Below are positions 1 through 11,342 of a DNA stretch of 64,000 bases, in pieces. A program made the position numbers and the translations under genes. This stretch comes from Calvatia gigantea (Eukaryota; Basidiomycota; Agaricomycetes; Agaricales; Lycoperdaceae), in assembly GCA_025093985.1 (NCBI GenBank), contig JACAAK010000013.1, positions 434,001-498,000 on the forward strand, in the 5' to 3' direction. Each line of letters opens with the position of its first letter. Positions within the stretch are counted from its first letter, which is position 1. Under the pieces are notes generated by a model. The model made no database searches. It was given only the letters and a program-made list of their open reading frames with translations, and was not told the DNA's origin.

Positions 1-41
1 AGCTTACCAATTTGAATTCATTCACATTAAAGTCAGAAAAT

Positions 42-353
42 CTACTGGGGAAAATGCATTGAATGAGCGTCCCCGGACGTTTTCATCCAATGTTCACATC
101 CCCAAACCAGGCCACGAGATGCCGGGCCATTGGCAAGTGCAATCGTGCTGATGTGCAGGCACTTGCGAAAATCGCAGTTGGCAGCTAATCCTCCTGATGT
201 GCCAGGCACGGCAAAACTGTTTGGATCATCACCACCAACCGTACTATAGATTTCAGCTTTGAGGAATGAGTTGACCAATTCATTTGTGTAGGGGTAGGAA
301 AGAGAGGCTGCTGAATCAGGTATGCCAGGCGCATAAGCCAATGCTACAGACAT
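42..353 (-). CDS. Hypothetical protein exon (103 aa)
   Basis: An open frame of 103 codons beginning MSVALAYAPGIPDS. I do not recognise the family. It holds no obvious transmembrane segment or catalytic motif; a cysteine pair lies in CDFRKC. The corresponding part of the inverted copy, about 39,530-39,830, is disrupted by several one-base deletions, so only this arm keeps the frame. It could be one exon of a multi-exon gene, since other open segments of the same arm lie upstream on the same strand (535-1,017 and 1,045-1,365), or a chance frame. Conservation cannot be judged because the second copy is a recent duplicate. Confidence 0.3.
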   Translation of the reverse strand: MSVALAYAPGIPDSAASLSYPYTNELVNSFLKAEIYSTVGGDDPNSFAVPGTSGGLAANCDFRKCLHISTIALANGPASRGLVWGCEHWMKTSGDAHSMHFPQ

Positions 354-534
354 GAGAATCAGAAACTTAGGTAACGAGACATGTCAGTATAAACGACCTG
401 CATGACACCGCTCAGCTCAATGTCCCCCATTCAGACACATCCAAACACTTCATCCTCGCCATTATCCCACTGATGCTGTAGTCCATCATCCACCGTTCCC
501 GACTAGTGCTGACAATCTCCTTCTGTATCCCGTT

Positions 535-1017
535 TCATCTTTTCAAGCACCGTTCCACATCATTGCGAATAGATTCCCCACATCCCTGAATACTTTCATC
601 TTTCGATTGATGTATGTGGAATGATTCCCAGAGTGATCGTTGGTCATGGTAGTGGTAAGTCAAATCAAGACGACTTACCTTAGGTGTTATGATCGTTGAA
701 TACCTCTCACGCACACCCTCACGCATCCCCCTCCCCGATCTCAATACCCCCCCCATATTCGCCGCCTTCTCTTTTCCCTTCCCTTCCTCTTTCCCATTTT
801 TGGGTGCCAAAATAGCCCACAATATCTCATCCACTTCCTCATTCGGGATTTCATCGTCATCTGCCGTGATGGTTGAACTTTCCATCGCAAGGCCAAGGGC
901 AACAGGGCTTGGGGGACCAGCTAGGGCTGTAGGATCAACTGTAGCGGTGGTGGTAACGTCGCCCTCTTCCATTTCTTTGTTCGTGAGTATCGTAGTGTCT
1001 AACGCCACGGAATTCAC
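535..1017 (-). CDS. Hypothetical acidic protein exon (160 aa)
   Basis: Open frame starting MNSVALDTTILTNKEMEEGD. The first 66 residues are identical in the inverted copy at 38,905-39,234, where the frame then shifts and ends at 109 aa. The middle is acidic (DDDEIPNEEVDEIL) and the following part is Lys/Gly rich. No domain is recognised. It lies on the same strand as the neighbouring open segments at 42-353 and 1,045-1,365 and may be an exon of one interrupted gene. A related but shorter stretch occurs near 8,390-8,530, which argues for a repeated host gene family rather than a chance frame. Function unknown. Confidence 0.35.
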   Translation of the reverse strand: MNSVALDTTILTNKEMEEGDVTTTATVDPTALAGPPSPVALGLAMESSTITADDDEIPNEEVDEILWAILAPKNGKEEGKGKEKAANMGGVLRSGRGMREGVRERYSTIITPKVSRLDLTYHYHDQRSLWESFHIHQSKDESIQGCGESIRNDVERCLKR

Positions 1018-1044
1018 GGATGTATGTCAAATCCTTTTCATTGC

Positions 1045-1365
1045 TCAGATATTGACATTGTCGCGTTCGAGGATCGTTGGCGTGCTCCGGTGGAATTTTA
1101 TCGATTTCCGTGGGAGCATCACTTTATTTCTTCTGTCGTTTCGATCTCGGTGGCCGGGGTATCGACAGTGACAATGACTGGAATGAGAATTGTGAGGGGA
1201 AGCGTGCTTTGTGTTTGGTGGGTGGGGTTGAGGATGCGCCATTGACGAGCAAAGCATCGGATTGTGCCACCGTCCACTGTAAATTAGATTTTTCGTCCTT
1301 GGATTTGTTGGAGGTTGAGGGAACAAGTGTATTACAAATCGCACGCGGCTCCCCAGTCGGACCAT
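1045..1365 (-). CDS. Hypothetical exon of a repeated gene family
   Basis: An open frame of 106 codons also present in the inverted copy (38,557-38,877, plus strand). Just upstream lies the sequence CTGCTATGACGCACCGTCAT, which recurs in diverged form at 2,803-2,822 and, in reverse complement, at 8,118-8,137. The 1,060-1,165 part also resembles 8,390-8,530 (reverse orientation). Recurrence of both blocks in the same relative order suggests fragments of one gene family with introns. The true reading frame is not certain: in the neighbouring block the frame reading YYDGAS/YNDGAS/NNDSAS is the one shared by all three copies. No function can be assigned. Confidence 0.25.
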   Translation of the reverse strand: MVRLGSRVRFVIHLFPQPPTNPRTKNLIYSGRWHNPMLCSSMAHPQPHPPNTKHASPHNSHSSHCHCRYPGHRDRNDRRNKVMLPRKSIKFHRSTPTILERDNVNI

Positions 1366-2013
1366 AGACTGCTATGACGCACCGTCATAATAATTCAAAC
1401 CGGCACTTTCGACGCCGGCTTGCGAAATGCTTCAACATCACAGCTATTCTCCGAGACAGCCAAGGTGAGTGTGGCTCGAATCGCATTTAGTGGAAGCATG
1501 AATGAGTGTTATCGTCTTGGGTGTCTAGCAAAGGACCCTTGAGCACATTGTAAAAGGGGTCCAGATCTATTGTCGATGCTCTGCCCCTGGAGGAGACGGG
1601 TGAGTCGATTGACCAAATAGCGATTAGTCAACATACCTGACCTTCCCTGAGATGTCCGCGGCCGTGGTAGTCCAACGCGAGCCCGAATTCCTGTACATCG
1701 TCGTCAACTTTTAATTCTCAGACAGTTGGTACGGTGACTGGACCTCATCTATTCAAAACTCACTACTATTATAATGATTTCCTAAGACCAGCACACTAGC
1801 CTAAATATCCCATACGCCAATCAGTCGTTCTTGTATACACACCAAATGAAGTCAAATGAACAGGCCAAACCAGTTTGACGCAACGATTGGTTAGGGAGAA
1901 TGTTTCTTAATGGCGTTCCTAAATAGCATTTATCACCGCAGTCAGCGTCCTTTCTGCCTCATGTGCTGTCCATACTCGGGTAATTGGACTGATGACTTCA
2001 TTACCCGTCTTCA
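1366..2013. other. No gene recognised (part of inverted-repeat arm)
   Basis: Apart from the short family motif at its left end, this stretch shows no long open frame, RNA gene or repeat other than the inverted copy near 37.9-38.6 kb. Sequences resembling intron boundaries occur but no convincing exon chain could be built. Confidence 0.5.
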
Positions 2014-2825
2014 TATCCATTGATTCAAAAGGTTGATGTTAGAGTTAGACTTCGACGCAAGGCTGGGGTGTAGTGTGTATGAAGGGATATGTTGCCTTAG
2101 AGCTGCCGCTCTGGACAATTCAACTGGCACACCTTACGAGTGAAGTTGATCTGAATGGGACGCCGGACACAGTTTTCACTTCATCACGTACGGAGGATGT
2201 CAGAGCTAGGTCGTTCCTATAATAGCACAGGTTTGGTTTCTTTATCTCTAGAGCCGCTTGTTTGTCCAACCCATAGAACATGATCGTGCTTCTGGTGTCC
2301 ATGTGATAGCAGGGATTTCGGGAAACGGTAGATCCAGACGAAACGTTGGTCGTTGTGGAACGGATGACGGATGTTTGACAGTTGCCGTACTGGCCTTTGC
2401 CAAAGAATATGCAGGAGAGCGAGTGTGCAGTGAGCCAATGCCATTGGCTTGGGGGAATCCGCCAGTGTATCCAGCCGCGAGTCCAAGATGTTCGTGTAGG
2501 TCAGCAAAAATTTTCAGCAAACAATCCGCCTTGGAGTTTAAGGTGTTAATGCGGTGTCAGAATAGGTGGTCCTGAATGTCCGTTATCCTCAGTGACCGAC
2601 CGCGAGGGTAACCTATGGAAAACTCACTTTCGAAGTATTGTCCATAGACTAGTTGGACCGAACGACGGTGGGATCGTTTCTGAGCTTGCGTTTCGACTTA
2701 GATTGCTTCAGTTCAACTTTCTCGTGCATTGTCTGAAAGTCTACTCAACCCACAACGACCATTCCAGCCATCAGTTAAGGCATGAACAAGATCCCCTTGG
2801 ACTGCAATGACGCACCATCGTTGTA
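2014..2825. repeat. Direct repeat, copy 1 (copy 2 at 4,532-5,343)
   Basis: Bases 2,014-2,825 recur at 4,532-5,343 with a constant offset of 2,518 and no difference that I noticed. The right edge of copy 2 is exactly where the A-run begins, so the repeat originally went on. Its first 90 bases also belong to inverted-repeat arm A and recur in reverse at 37.8-37.9 kb. Open frames inside (for example 2,258-2,575 and 2,248-2,520) are the same in both copies only because the DNA is the same; none resembles a known protein. Confidence 0.93.
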
Positions 2826-3178
2826 GCCGAAACCTCCACTTTCGATCTCAGTTTGAGAGACACCTCTGCATTGTGGTTATTCTGTACCACAGCGGTGTGG
2901 ATGTGGCTCGTGCTGCCGAAATAGATGGAAGGATGAACAAAAGTTATCGTCCCAAGATTGAATGGCAAACCCTTCAGTGTATCGTAGAAGGTGTCTGAGG
3001 GCTCCTCACCAATGGCTTCGTTTCGGGATGGAGATAGGTTGAGTCGGTTGGCTGGAAAAGTGTTCATAGACACACCCGACCTCCCTTGGCGGTGTGGTGG
3101 GGGACAATATTTCGGTGATTTGACATTTGACGACGGAGTGGAATCCGCAATGTGCGATCCCAGTTCAAACATGTGCAA
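2771..3178 (-). pseudogene. Fragment of repeated hypothetical gene family (copy at 35,442-35,748)
   Basis: The minus strand carries an open segment of 135 codons. Its left 300 bases occur again in reverse complement at 35,442-35,748. In a second frame the same DNA reads GYNDGASLQSKGILFMP, which lines up with NNDSASLQYGGMLFMP at 8,107-8,160 (plus) and NYYDGAS at 38,525 (plus). Three loci sharing a short peptide in one frame suggest a real, multi-exon fungal gene family. The best frame is ambiguous and an exon structure could not be fixed. Function unknown. The 2,826-3,233 part is what is missing, replaced by an A/T run, in the second tandem unit. Confidence 0.35.
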
Positions 3179-3233
3179 ACACGCTCACCATCGGTCTCTG
3201 CGGTCCACGGACTACCATCCAAAGCCCGCTGTG

Positions 3234-3749
3234 AGGCCTCTTTCATGGAGAACCAAAAGACTGGCCTTCTTCAATTCATATATCCCCTCTCAGATTTTTA
3301 CTCTATTGACCACCATCGCAATCGGAAAGGCTCCAATCGACAGATCACATCTGACTCCATATTGGAGTGTCAGCTTATGGGCCTTGTGCAAACTGGCTTC
3401 GCTCGAAACTACGTTCAGGTCCCAAGATACGTTCAATGCCAAATCACACTCCCGCCTTGGATCTTGACCTTGCTCTAGCTCAAGGTCTAGTCCCAGCCTG
3501 GGCCATTGGCTCCACTAATGTTGTCGTTGCACGAGCCTTCGCCGTTCGGAGCCCGTATCAAAAAAACATGATTATTTGGATTCGTACTCAAATTGCTCCA
3601 AGAACATTCCACTGGCGCACTCCCAGATTTCGTCGTCGCCGGGTTCCTGATGTGTTTGCTTCGGTTTGAACCGGACATAATTGGCTACCTCGGAATCGCG
3701 GGCATCACTCCTCTTGAGGGAGATTTGCTTGACAGGCATACTCGAGTCA
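3234..3749. repeat. Direct repeat, second block (copy at 5,519-6,034)
   Basis: The sequence from AGGCCTCTTTCATGG onward is repeated with offset 2,285. It runs through the 3' flank and the last FunK1 exon. In the second copy the match jumps from 3,749 to 4,264, which leaves out 514 bases that encode the kinase catalytic loop. Matching resumes for 4,264-4,421 (6,035 onward) and, after an 80-bp segment absent here but present near 6,182-6,261, to 4,531. Confidence 0.9.
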
Positions 3750-4531
3750 TGCCTAGACTTGAACATGCCTATCACATCTCGCGCAAGCCAATACATAAGC
3801 CGCCTGGCGAACAGATACAAAACTTCAAATCCCTTGCGGGGTTTGTAGTTCCCCATGTCGCACAGAAAGCTATACCTCGCACCATAACTATACGCGAAAA
3901 TATGCCAATTCCTGAGTAATTCAAGATTCTCGGGGGAAGAGTCATCCAGGCAGATGTAAAGCAGACACCAACCAAACGACTCCACGTCATGTCGATATTT
4001 GCGGATATATGGTTTGTCATGATGCTTGACCAATTCGAGGGAGGCGAATGGGAGTGTACCTGTCCACGTCCCTTCAGCGCTCCCTGCAGCTTTACCATGT
4101 TCAGGTTTACGCGACGTAGCCAGGTCCCAGTCGTTCAGGATCCCCACAATTTTGTCGGTTCCACTCTCGTCGTTTTTGCGATACATCAGATTGTAGATGC
4201 TGATATCGCCGTGCTCATACCCGGCCTTCCACATCTCGCGATGAGCTGGAGTCGGAACTCAGTATATTCTGTTACGTAGAAACCAAGAAAAGACTCACCT
4301 CTCAAGCAGTCCATCCACACCTGGCCGACCTGGCCGAAATCAGCCAGCGAAGTGATGTCGTCCAACGGTTCGAAAACGATGATGCGGCGTTTCCGGGCAC
4401 ATCCTTTCTCGTGACTTTGTGCTAGTTTCCTGCCCTTCACGAATAAAGGACTGTTCCCGAAGTCGCCAAACTTCTACGTAGATACCTTGACAACCACGGG
4501 TTCCTCAGAAGTTCCGTCGTCCAGTTGCCCC
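3572..4531 (-). pseudogene. FunK1-type protein kinase, C-terminal half (truncated copy 1)
   Basis: Fungus-specific protein kinase of the FunK1 family (serine/threonine/tyrosine kinase-like, intracellular). The 220-aa open exon 3,572-4,234 holds the catalytic loop HGDISIYNLMYRK (HxD..N), a DFG-equivalent in GILNDWDLA, the GTLPFASLEL activation-segment end and the RHDVESFGW helix that is typical of FunK1. Upstream, beyond a 53-nt intron at 4,246-4,298, lies RIIVFEPLDDITSLADFGQ. The copy stops at 4,531 where the direct repeat 4,532-5,343 abuts it, so the N-terminal half is missing. A one-base loss near 4,480 (relative to 6,317) also breaks the frame, and about 80 bp are missing near 4,421. It keeps the catalytic residues that the neighbouring copy at 5.9-7.4 kb lacks. 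CpG sites are intact here, so this is one of the least mutated FunK1 sequences in the window. Confidence 0.85.
4246..4298 (-). other. Spliceosomal intron in FunK1
   Basis: On the minus strand an exon ending AG is followed by GTGAGT, and 53 nt later GACTCCAG precedes CTCATCGCGAGATGTGG. Removing it joins the segment encoding VWMDCLRGE.. to the one encoding MWKAGYEHGDIS. Length and donor site are typical of basidiomycete introns. A second intron of 53 nt is inferred in the neighbouring copy at 6,642-6,694. Confidence 0.7.
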
Positions 4532-5520
<989 letters not shown>

Positions 5521-5856
5521 GCCTCTTTCATGGAGAACCAAAAGACTGGCCTTCTTCAATTCATATATCCCCTCTCAGATTTTTACTCTATTGACCACCA
5601 TCGCAATCGGAAAGGCTCCAATCGACAGATCACATCTGACTCCATATTGGAGTGTCAGCTTATGGGCCTTGTGCAAACTGGCTTCGCTCGAAACTACGTT
5701 CAGGTCCCAAGATACGTTCAATGCCAAATCACACTCCCGCCTTGGATCTTGACCTTGCTCTAGCTCAAGGTCTAGTCCCAGCCTGGGCCATTGGCTCCAC
5801 TAATGTTGTCGTTGCACGAGCCTTCGCCGTTCGGAGCCCGTATCAAAAAAACATGA

Positions 5857-7420
5857 TTATTTGGATTCGTACTCAAATTGCTCCAAGAACATTCCACTGG
5901 CGCACTCCCAGATTTCGTCGTCGCCGGGTTCCTGATGTGTTTGCTTCGGTTTGAACCGGACATAATTGGCTACCTCGGAATCGCGGGCATCACTCCTCTT
6001 GAGGGAGATTTGCTTGACAGGCATACTCGAGTATTCTGTTACGTAGAAACCAAGAAAAGACTCACCTCTCAAGCAGTCCATCCACACCTGGCCGACCTGG
6101 CCGAAATCAGCCAGCGAAGTGATGTCGTCCAACGGTTCGAAAACGATGATGCGGCGTTTCCGGGCACATCCTTTCTCGTGACCCAAGCGCATGCGAATGT
6201 CGCTGGTTGGGGTTCCCAAATCTTCAGCATGATGGATTGTAGGGAAGTGGTCCTTTGTGCTAGTTTCCTGCCCTTCACGAATAAAGGACTGTTCCCGAAG
6301 TCGCCAAACTTCTACGTAAGATACCTTGACAACCACGGGTTCCTCAGAAGTTCCGTCGTCCAGTTGCCCCCGGAGCACCATTGTCCCCCGACCGTGTAAA
6401 CTGATGCGATGGCAGATTGGCCTGACCACCATATCGATCCGGAGGGTTCGACCACCCTGAAGGAGATACTCAATCTGGCCACCCTTAGGATAGAGCTCAG
6501 TTGCGATACCCCAGTCTGCGAGAGAGAATCGGGAGAGAACAACAATCGAAGCAACGAATAAGTCAAAATCCTTGGCAATGCTGAATTCCTCAGTGGCGAT
6601 CGTGGTCTGGCGGTCGAACCAACAAATTTGCACACTATCGTCTGAAGAAATTGTGTCATGCATTGGCGGGAGATTGAGGGGAGAGTAAATATACCCTTGA
6701 TCCTGATTCCAATGTTATGTGTTATATATGGCCCCCGCGAGAGAAACTCAGAGGCATAGTTTCCAAGCTGAGCAAGATGAGAATTGGGTGAGGTTGACGA
6801 TGCCCGACTGTCAGATGATGTTCTGTTGTGTTTTTGAGAGCTAGGGGCCGCGAGCCTGCTCAAAGCAGACTTCCGTTTGGAGGGGGAGCCTTGCAATAAA
6901 TTTAGCTACGAGACAAATGGCTGAGGAAGACTTTCACTTGTGGAAACCTCTGATACCTGTGACGATTCCGATTCCCGTCCTCGTAAAGATTGCGCACTGT
7001 CAAACTTTTGGCTAAATCCCTGTTCCTGTATCACTTCCACGCAGCCAAGCACGTCCTTGATCCTGATCCTGAAGGCCTTTTCATCGGCCTTGGGTGATTC
7101 ACTGGGGTCGAAAGAGTGACACTTCAAATGAGTTTGACTGGCCTCGTAGTCCTTGATGGCATTCTTCATTACTATCAATATATCGGGGTTGAAAGGTAAT
7201 GAACACAGAGCTGGAGTTTTATCCTTCTTCAACCAGTCGTAGACCAAGGGAAGAGTATCGTAGCGGACAAACCCAATCAGGTGGGATGGGTCCTCCGGTC
7301 GCAAAACTTCATCCAGCTTGGTTGCAACATCGCCCCGTATCGTGCTCAACACTTGATTGCAGAGCTTTACCGACGCTTTGTGTGCAGTATTTTCCCCAAG
7401 GCCGCTGTTGATGCTAGCCG
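5857..7420 (-). pseudogene. FunK1-type protein kinase lacking its catalytic loop (copy 2)
   Basis: Same family as the copy at 3.6-4.5 kb, here with the N-terminal part. Exon 1 (about 7,420-6,906) encodes ..LDEVLRPEDPSHLIGFVRY..; a further segment ends ..AQLGNYASEF..HNIGIRIKG at 6,695; a 53-nt intron (6,642-6,694) leads to VQICWFDRQTTIATEEFSIA, the FunK1 hallmark W-(F/Y)-D-R-Q/S region. VVVKVSYVEVWR and the REQSFIREGQE helix follow. After FEPLDDITSLADFGQ the sequence jumps directly to the last C-terminal stretch SSMPVKQISLKRSD. The 514-bp segment with HGD and DWD, present at 3,750-4,263, is deleted, so this copy cannot be an active kinase. Exon 1 start is not fixed: CTAG near 7,418 may be an acceptor with another exon upstream. 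The deletion may be real or a mis-assembly of two tandem copies. Confidence 0.8.
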
Positions 7421-7874
7421 TCGAATGGTAGTTAGTTTGCGCCTCCAGTCTGCCAGCGGTTGACTCACTATTCGTTCAACGCTTGTTGTAGTAAGCCATC
7501 TTTACATGACGTCTCGAGATGACTCCTAACTCTGTTTAGGACGACATTACTATTGGAGTTGTTGTCCCTCGCTACTTTCTTGAAAAAATATGACAGGAGC
7601 TGCTGAGGAGTGGTAGAGATGAAACGACTATCCATATCTCCTGTGACACCCTGAGTAAGGAACCCTTCGATCCTGGTGTTGAGAGTCTATTCAATGTTGC
7701 GTGAGAGATAATCAGAACTTACAGATGGGGTATGTGCGGAAAGTTTAAAGCTGTTCGGGCAAGAGTTCGGTGATGGGACTGGAGGTGTTTGTACGAGTTT
7801 GAACCAGGGACGTTCAACGGCTTGAGCTCACGATCAACACTTTCATGGACATCGTTTTCAAAAGAACCTCACCA
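7421..7874. other. No gene recognised; possible upstream FunK1 exons
   Basis: Non-repetitive, CpG-containing DNA upstream of the FunK1 N-terminal exon (minus strand). It may hold the promoter or a short first exon, but no start codon with a good splice chain could be supported. Confidence 0.4.
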
Positions 7875-8294
7875 CTACCGACATGGGGGGCTGGGTAGGC
7901 TCATGAGCGTTTGAACACTTACTTGGCCAACTGACTCACCTTGTCTCTTTCCAAACATAGGGCTGTATACATCAAGAAGTTTATTCTCATCCATGCTTCC
8001 GTTAAACGATGTAACGTAAGCAACTCTCTCTGGCTGTCTCAGGGCATAGTCCGTAATGCAGGGGCATTGCTCGAGCAGACATTGCACGTTGAAAGCTGAG
8101 GTTCTGGATAACAATGACAGTGCGTCATTGCAGTATGGTGGAATGTTATTCATGCCCCAGCTGATGGCTTCAATATTGATCGTGAATCCCATGGACTTCG
8201 AAAAACCCAATTTTGAATTTCTTTTTCCCCAGCGGACGATAATTGAGCAACACTGATTGTAGAGGCGCGTCCAATTTATAATACCCCACCCCAT
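7875..8294. pseudogene. Third member of the repeated hypothetical family
   Basis: The plus strand at 8,056-8,256 reads ..LDNNDSASLQYGGMLFMPQLMAS.. and ..PNFEFLFPQRTIIEQH. The first part aligns with GYNDGASLQSKGILFMP (reverse of about 2,800) and NYYDGAS (38,525). The minus strand is also open for 139 codons over the same DNA, so coding direction is decided only by the three-way peptide match, which favours plus. No domain recognised. Confidence 0.35.
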
Positions 8295-8389
8295 TCCCTT
8301 TGCCCTTTACCAGTCGAGAAACAGAATATTCAAAATACGGCAAGTGGCAGTGTGAACGGGAAGGTCCTCCCCTTCATCTTTCTATCGTT

Positions 8390-8530
8390 GTACCCGCTAC
8401 CACTCCTACCACCACCATCATACCTCAGTCACCAAAATCGAAACGATGGAATAATATATAAAGGAATGCTGTCGAGGAAGTCGACCAAGCTCCTGTGGAG
8501 GTGGCGCGTCAGCTCACAGTAACTAGTCCG
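8390..8530 (+). pseudogene. Diverged copy of the arm A/B hypothetical exon
   Basis: The stretch including CAAAATCGAAACGATGGAAT aligns, with gaps, to 38,745-38,850 (plus), the reverse complement of 1,060-1,165. It lies about 250 bp downstream of the family member at 7.9-8.3 kb, much as in arm B, which supports a shared gene order. Short and without a continuous frame. Confidence 0.4.
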
Positions 8531-9061
8531 CCCTCCGAAGATTCCATCACCCCGACTATTCATTGATCCGTCACTGATCCGCTCGTTCCTCACTCATTAC
8601 ACAAACTGTCCATAGTCTGCCTGCCATACATCATGTTTCAGACCAATACCTACTTTAATAAAGTTTCACCGCACACCTCTCTCGCTATTGATATTTTTTT
8701 TTTAATTCAGATTCTTTGCCTCCGTAGTTGTCCATTCACTCATCGTGTTTCAGAAAATTCAACATCTTACCACAGCTCCCTTACTATACAGATTCAGAAT
8801 TGTAGATAGCCGTGGAAAAGCTTAGCATACCGGACTTCGTTGTACCATAAATATGGTCGAGCTAGTACTGGCTCGACACCTAGTAATTGGATACCCATTA
8901 TTCACTCATTCTCGAAGTCTTGCTAAGCAGTCTCAGTTCTGTCTCTCGTCGCCTCTCGTTTTCTCGTCATCTCTCGTCTCTCTCTTGTTCTGGACCCTCA
9001 TCATCAACGACGTCTCTGACGTCACCACTCTCACTGCTTGTTTCTCTGCTACTCGCTACTC
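8531..9061. other. AT-rich then pyrimidine-rich spacer with a small hairpin
   Basis: No gene recognised. A perfect 7-bp stem with an 8-nt loop (GTCGAGC at 8,856-8,862, GCTCGAC at 8,871-8,877) lies before a TCTCTCGTC-rich tract (8,935-8,990). It could be part of a promoter or a decayed LTR, but no partner copy is seen for this part. Confidence 0.3.
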
Positions 9062-9760
9062 TTACTCCTGTCTCCCCTGGATCTCAGTTCAAAACTGACT
9101 GATGGACACAGTCACACCTTATTTTCGTTGAACTGCCGCCTCATCTCTTCACTCCTTTTGCAAACTTGCTCATTGCAACCCAAGTAAGCAAGAATGGTAA
9201 TACAGTCCCCTTGCGCAGTCCTCACGCCCACATCTGTGCCAGGTGATGTGTCCCTTCAAGGCTCAATCCCTCACCCAGTCCCATGTGATTCCTCAATTCG
9301 ACATAACCACAGAAACCCTGTCCCAATCAAAATCTCAGAATCAAGGTGTCTTGTTGTACACACCGTGTATCTGATAACAGGTTGACTGTCAATTTGATGA
9401 CACGTGTTCTCACTTCCAATGGTTATCAGTGGAGGTGGATGAAGTATATGTTTTGTCAGCAGGGGGAAAAGTCTGTTTTTTCCATCCTGGCAATGAGGCC
9501 TTGTGCTCAACCTTCAAGTGTGACCAGGTTGGCGAGGCGTGTTGCAAATGTCAATCACTTTGTTGGTAGAACTCAGGAGTTTGGGAAGAGGTATGTCGTT
9601 CCCTTGACACTCAAGTGTGTTGTTCAAAAAGGCAATTTTACAATGTTTGAATATCCTGTCATCCTAAGGATGGTCAAACTATCAGAGCTATATAGACTGT
9701 GGATCTTATATATGTACACGAGTATGTTCAGAGGTCAGAAATGGACAAAGATCATAACTA

Positions 9761-10272
9761 CTTGAATTCATACTTAAATTGCACCAAGAACATTCCACTC
9801 ACGCACTCCCAAATTTCATCATTGCTGGGTTCCTGATGAGTTTGCTGTGGTTGGAACTGGATTAAATTGGCTACCTCAGAATTGTGGGCATCACTCCTCA
9901 TGAGGGGGATTTACTTGATAGGCATCAACCAGCAGTCACATTCAGACTTAAACATGCTGATCACATCCTGCATAAGCCAATGCATAAACTGCACAGTGAA
10001 TCCATACAAAATTCTGAATCCCTCGTGTGGTCTGTAGTCTCTCGCGTCGTACAGAAAGGCCTTCCTTGTGGAAACAGTATGTCTTATATCATGCCATTCC
10101 CCGAGAAATTCCAGATTCTCAGGGCAATCAAGGCAAATGTAAACCAGACACCAGCCAAAGGACTCCAGGTCATGTTGGTATTTGCGGATATATGGCTTGT
10201 CATGATGCTTGACTAGTTCGAGGGCGGTGAATGGAAGGGTGCCAGTCTGTTTCCCCCTAGCACTCCCTGCAG
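9761..10272 (-). pseudogene. FunK1 kinase C-terminal fragment
   Basis: Aligns with 3,572-4,095 of the first FunK1 copy, with most CpG positions changed to TpG or CpA. The frame is broken. It ends at CACTCCCTGCAG, where the MITE-like element is inserted, and the rest of the FunK1 sequence does not resume on the other side. Its 3' flank (TTCAGAGGTCAGAAATGGAC) is shared with the fragment near 27.42 kb, so the copies derive from a common FunK1 locus including non-coding flank. Confidence 0.75.
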
Positions 10273-10280
10273 TTAGTGTT

Positions 10281-11342
10281 GCTGCGGGCTTGGCTCAAAG
10301 CCATGAGCCTGCCGAGCCAGCAAAATTTTCGGCTCATGGCTTGATGGCGATTAGCTCAGCTCCAAAGCCACTCAAGTCATGGCTCAGCTGGCTTGAGCCG
10401 GTGACAAAATTAGCCATTTTGGGTCAAAATAAAACAGTAGAATCCGAGACTAAAACTATGATATTATTCAGTTAAATACATATAGTATGAAAATGTTACA
10501 TCCTACACCAATCACAGTAAGTACCATGCATTTATCTTCATATTTGATCCCAGTACACTGTAAATTGTCCTCAAATTTCAGTCAACTATATAGGGTAATA
10601 TTGTTAAGTGCAGGTCATGTAGGGTGAGACGACTGGAGTCTAGATGCCTGGGGATGATGTGTGGATGTGGACGAAGATGGATGAAGCAGGTGAACTCGGG
10701 AGGACTGTGGCTTCAATGTATGTGTTGTGCCCTCCTGCTGATGAGTGGTCCTAACTTCAGAATAAGGGACGAGGACAGAGTCAGAGGCAGAGACAGAGAC
10801 AGAGACAGAGGTAGAATAGAAGTAGCATGTCACTAAGTAGATTTCAGACTGAGGATTACAGGTGAAGTAGCTATGGTTTATATACATGAGGAAGTGTGGT
10901 TCTACAAAAGGAAACTACTATGACTTCAGGTGTGGGCCAGGTATGGCCACTAGATAAAAACACCAGGAATGCAACTAGCTAAAAGGAATAAGGTGAAACA
11001 GGAATGATATGAATGGTAAAAGGGATTGCAAGGGAAATGGGAGTAGGTATGATGACCGGAAGAAATGTACAAGGAGGATAATCAGGAAATTAACATCAGA
11101 CATAATAGTAAGAATGGAGAGCGGGGGAGACAGGGGAGAGCGGGTGAGAGCAAATGGTAAATAAAATATAAAGTATAGTCCAGATAAGAGCGGGTGAAGC
11201 ATGTGAGCACATGTATGGGTTGTGACAAATATAGAATATGTGGCTAGCCATAGTTCTTGGCTAGCTGGGGTGAGCCGAGCTGACCTTTCAGCTTCCTGAT
11301 GGCTTCTGAGCTAGATGAAGCCAAGCTGTGCTTGAGCTGAGC
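10281..11342. mobile_element. MITE-like element, hAT-like (unit 1)
   Basis: Both ends are dense in GGCTC/GAGCC/AGCT motifs. The start of the second copy, GCTCGGCTCAAAGC, matches the reverse complement of the end, GCTCAGCTCAAGC, giving an imperfect terminal inverted repeat. Candidate 8-bp target duplications TTAGTGTT (10,273-10,280) and TGAGTGTT (11,343-11,350) differ at one base. The interior has a GAGACA-type microsatellite (about 10,786-10,811) and no recognisable transposase, so it would be non-autonomous. GC-rich subterminal repeats, short inverted ends and 8-bp duplications suggest the hAT superfamily; the exact boundary is uncertain by a few bases. Confidence 0.45.

Larger units (their letters stand above)
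1..2106. repeat. Inverted-repeat arm A (partner 37,818-39,861)
   Basis: The whole stretch is found again in reverse complement at 37,818-39,861. The match begins at the window edge, so it may extend further left, and stops within the sequence CCTTAGAGCT near 2,106. The two arms are close in sequence; arm B carries scattered single-base deletions relative to arm A and is about 60 bp shorter. Base composition is balanced with many CpG sites, unlike the retrotransposon-rich remainder. This is a large-scale duplication or inversion of host-like DNA; no terminal repeats or transposase are visible. Confidence 0.9.

Noticed and set aside
2120..2810. Several open frames repeated at 4,638-5,328 as evidence of conserved genes
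   Set aside because: The DNA is duplicated without visible change, so frame conservation says nothing; no domain is recognised and they overlap on both strands.
8853..9102. Serine-rich small proteins at 8,853-9,102
   Set aside because: Two overlapping frames over a TCTCTCGTC-rich tract; no support for coding.
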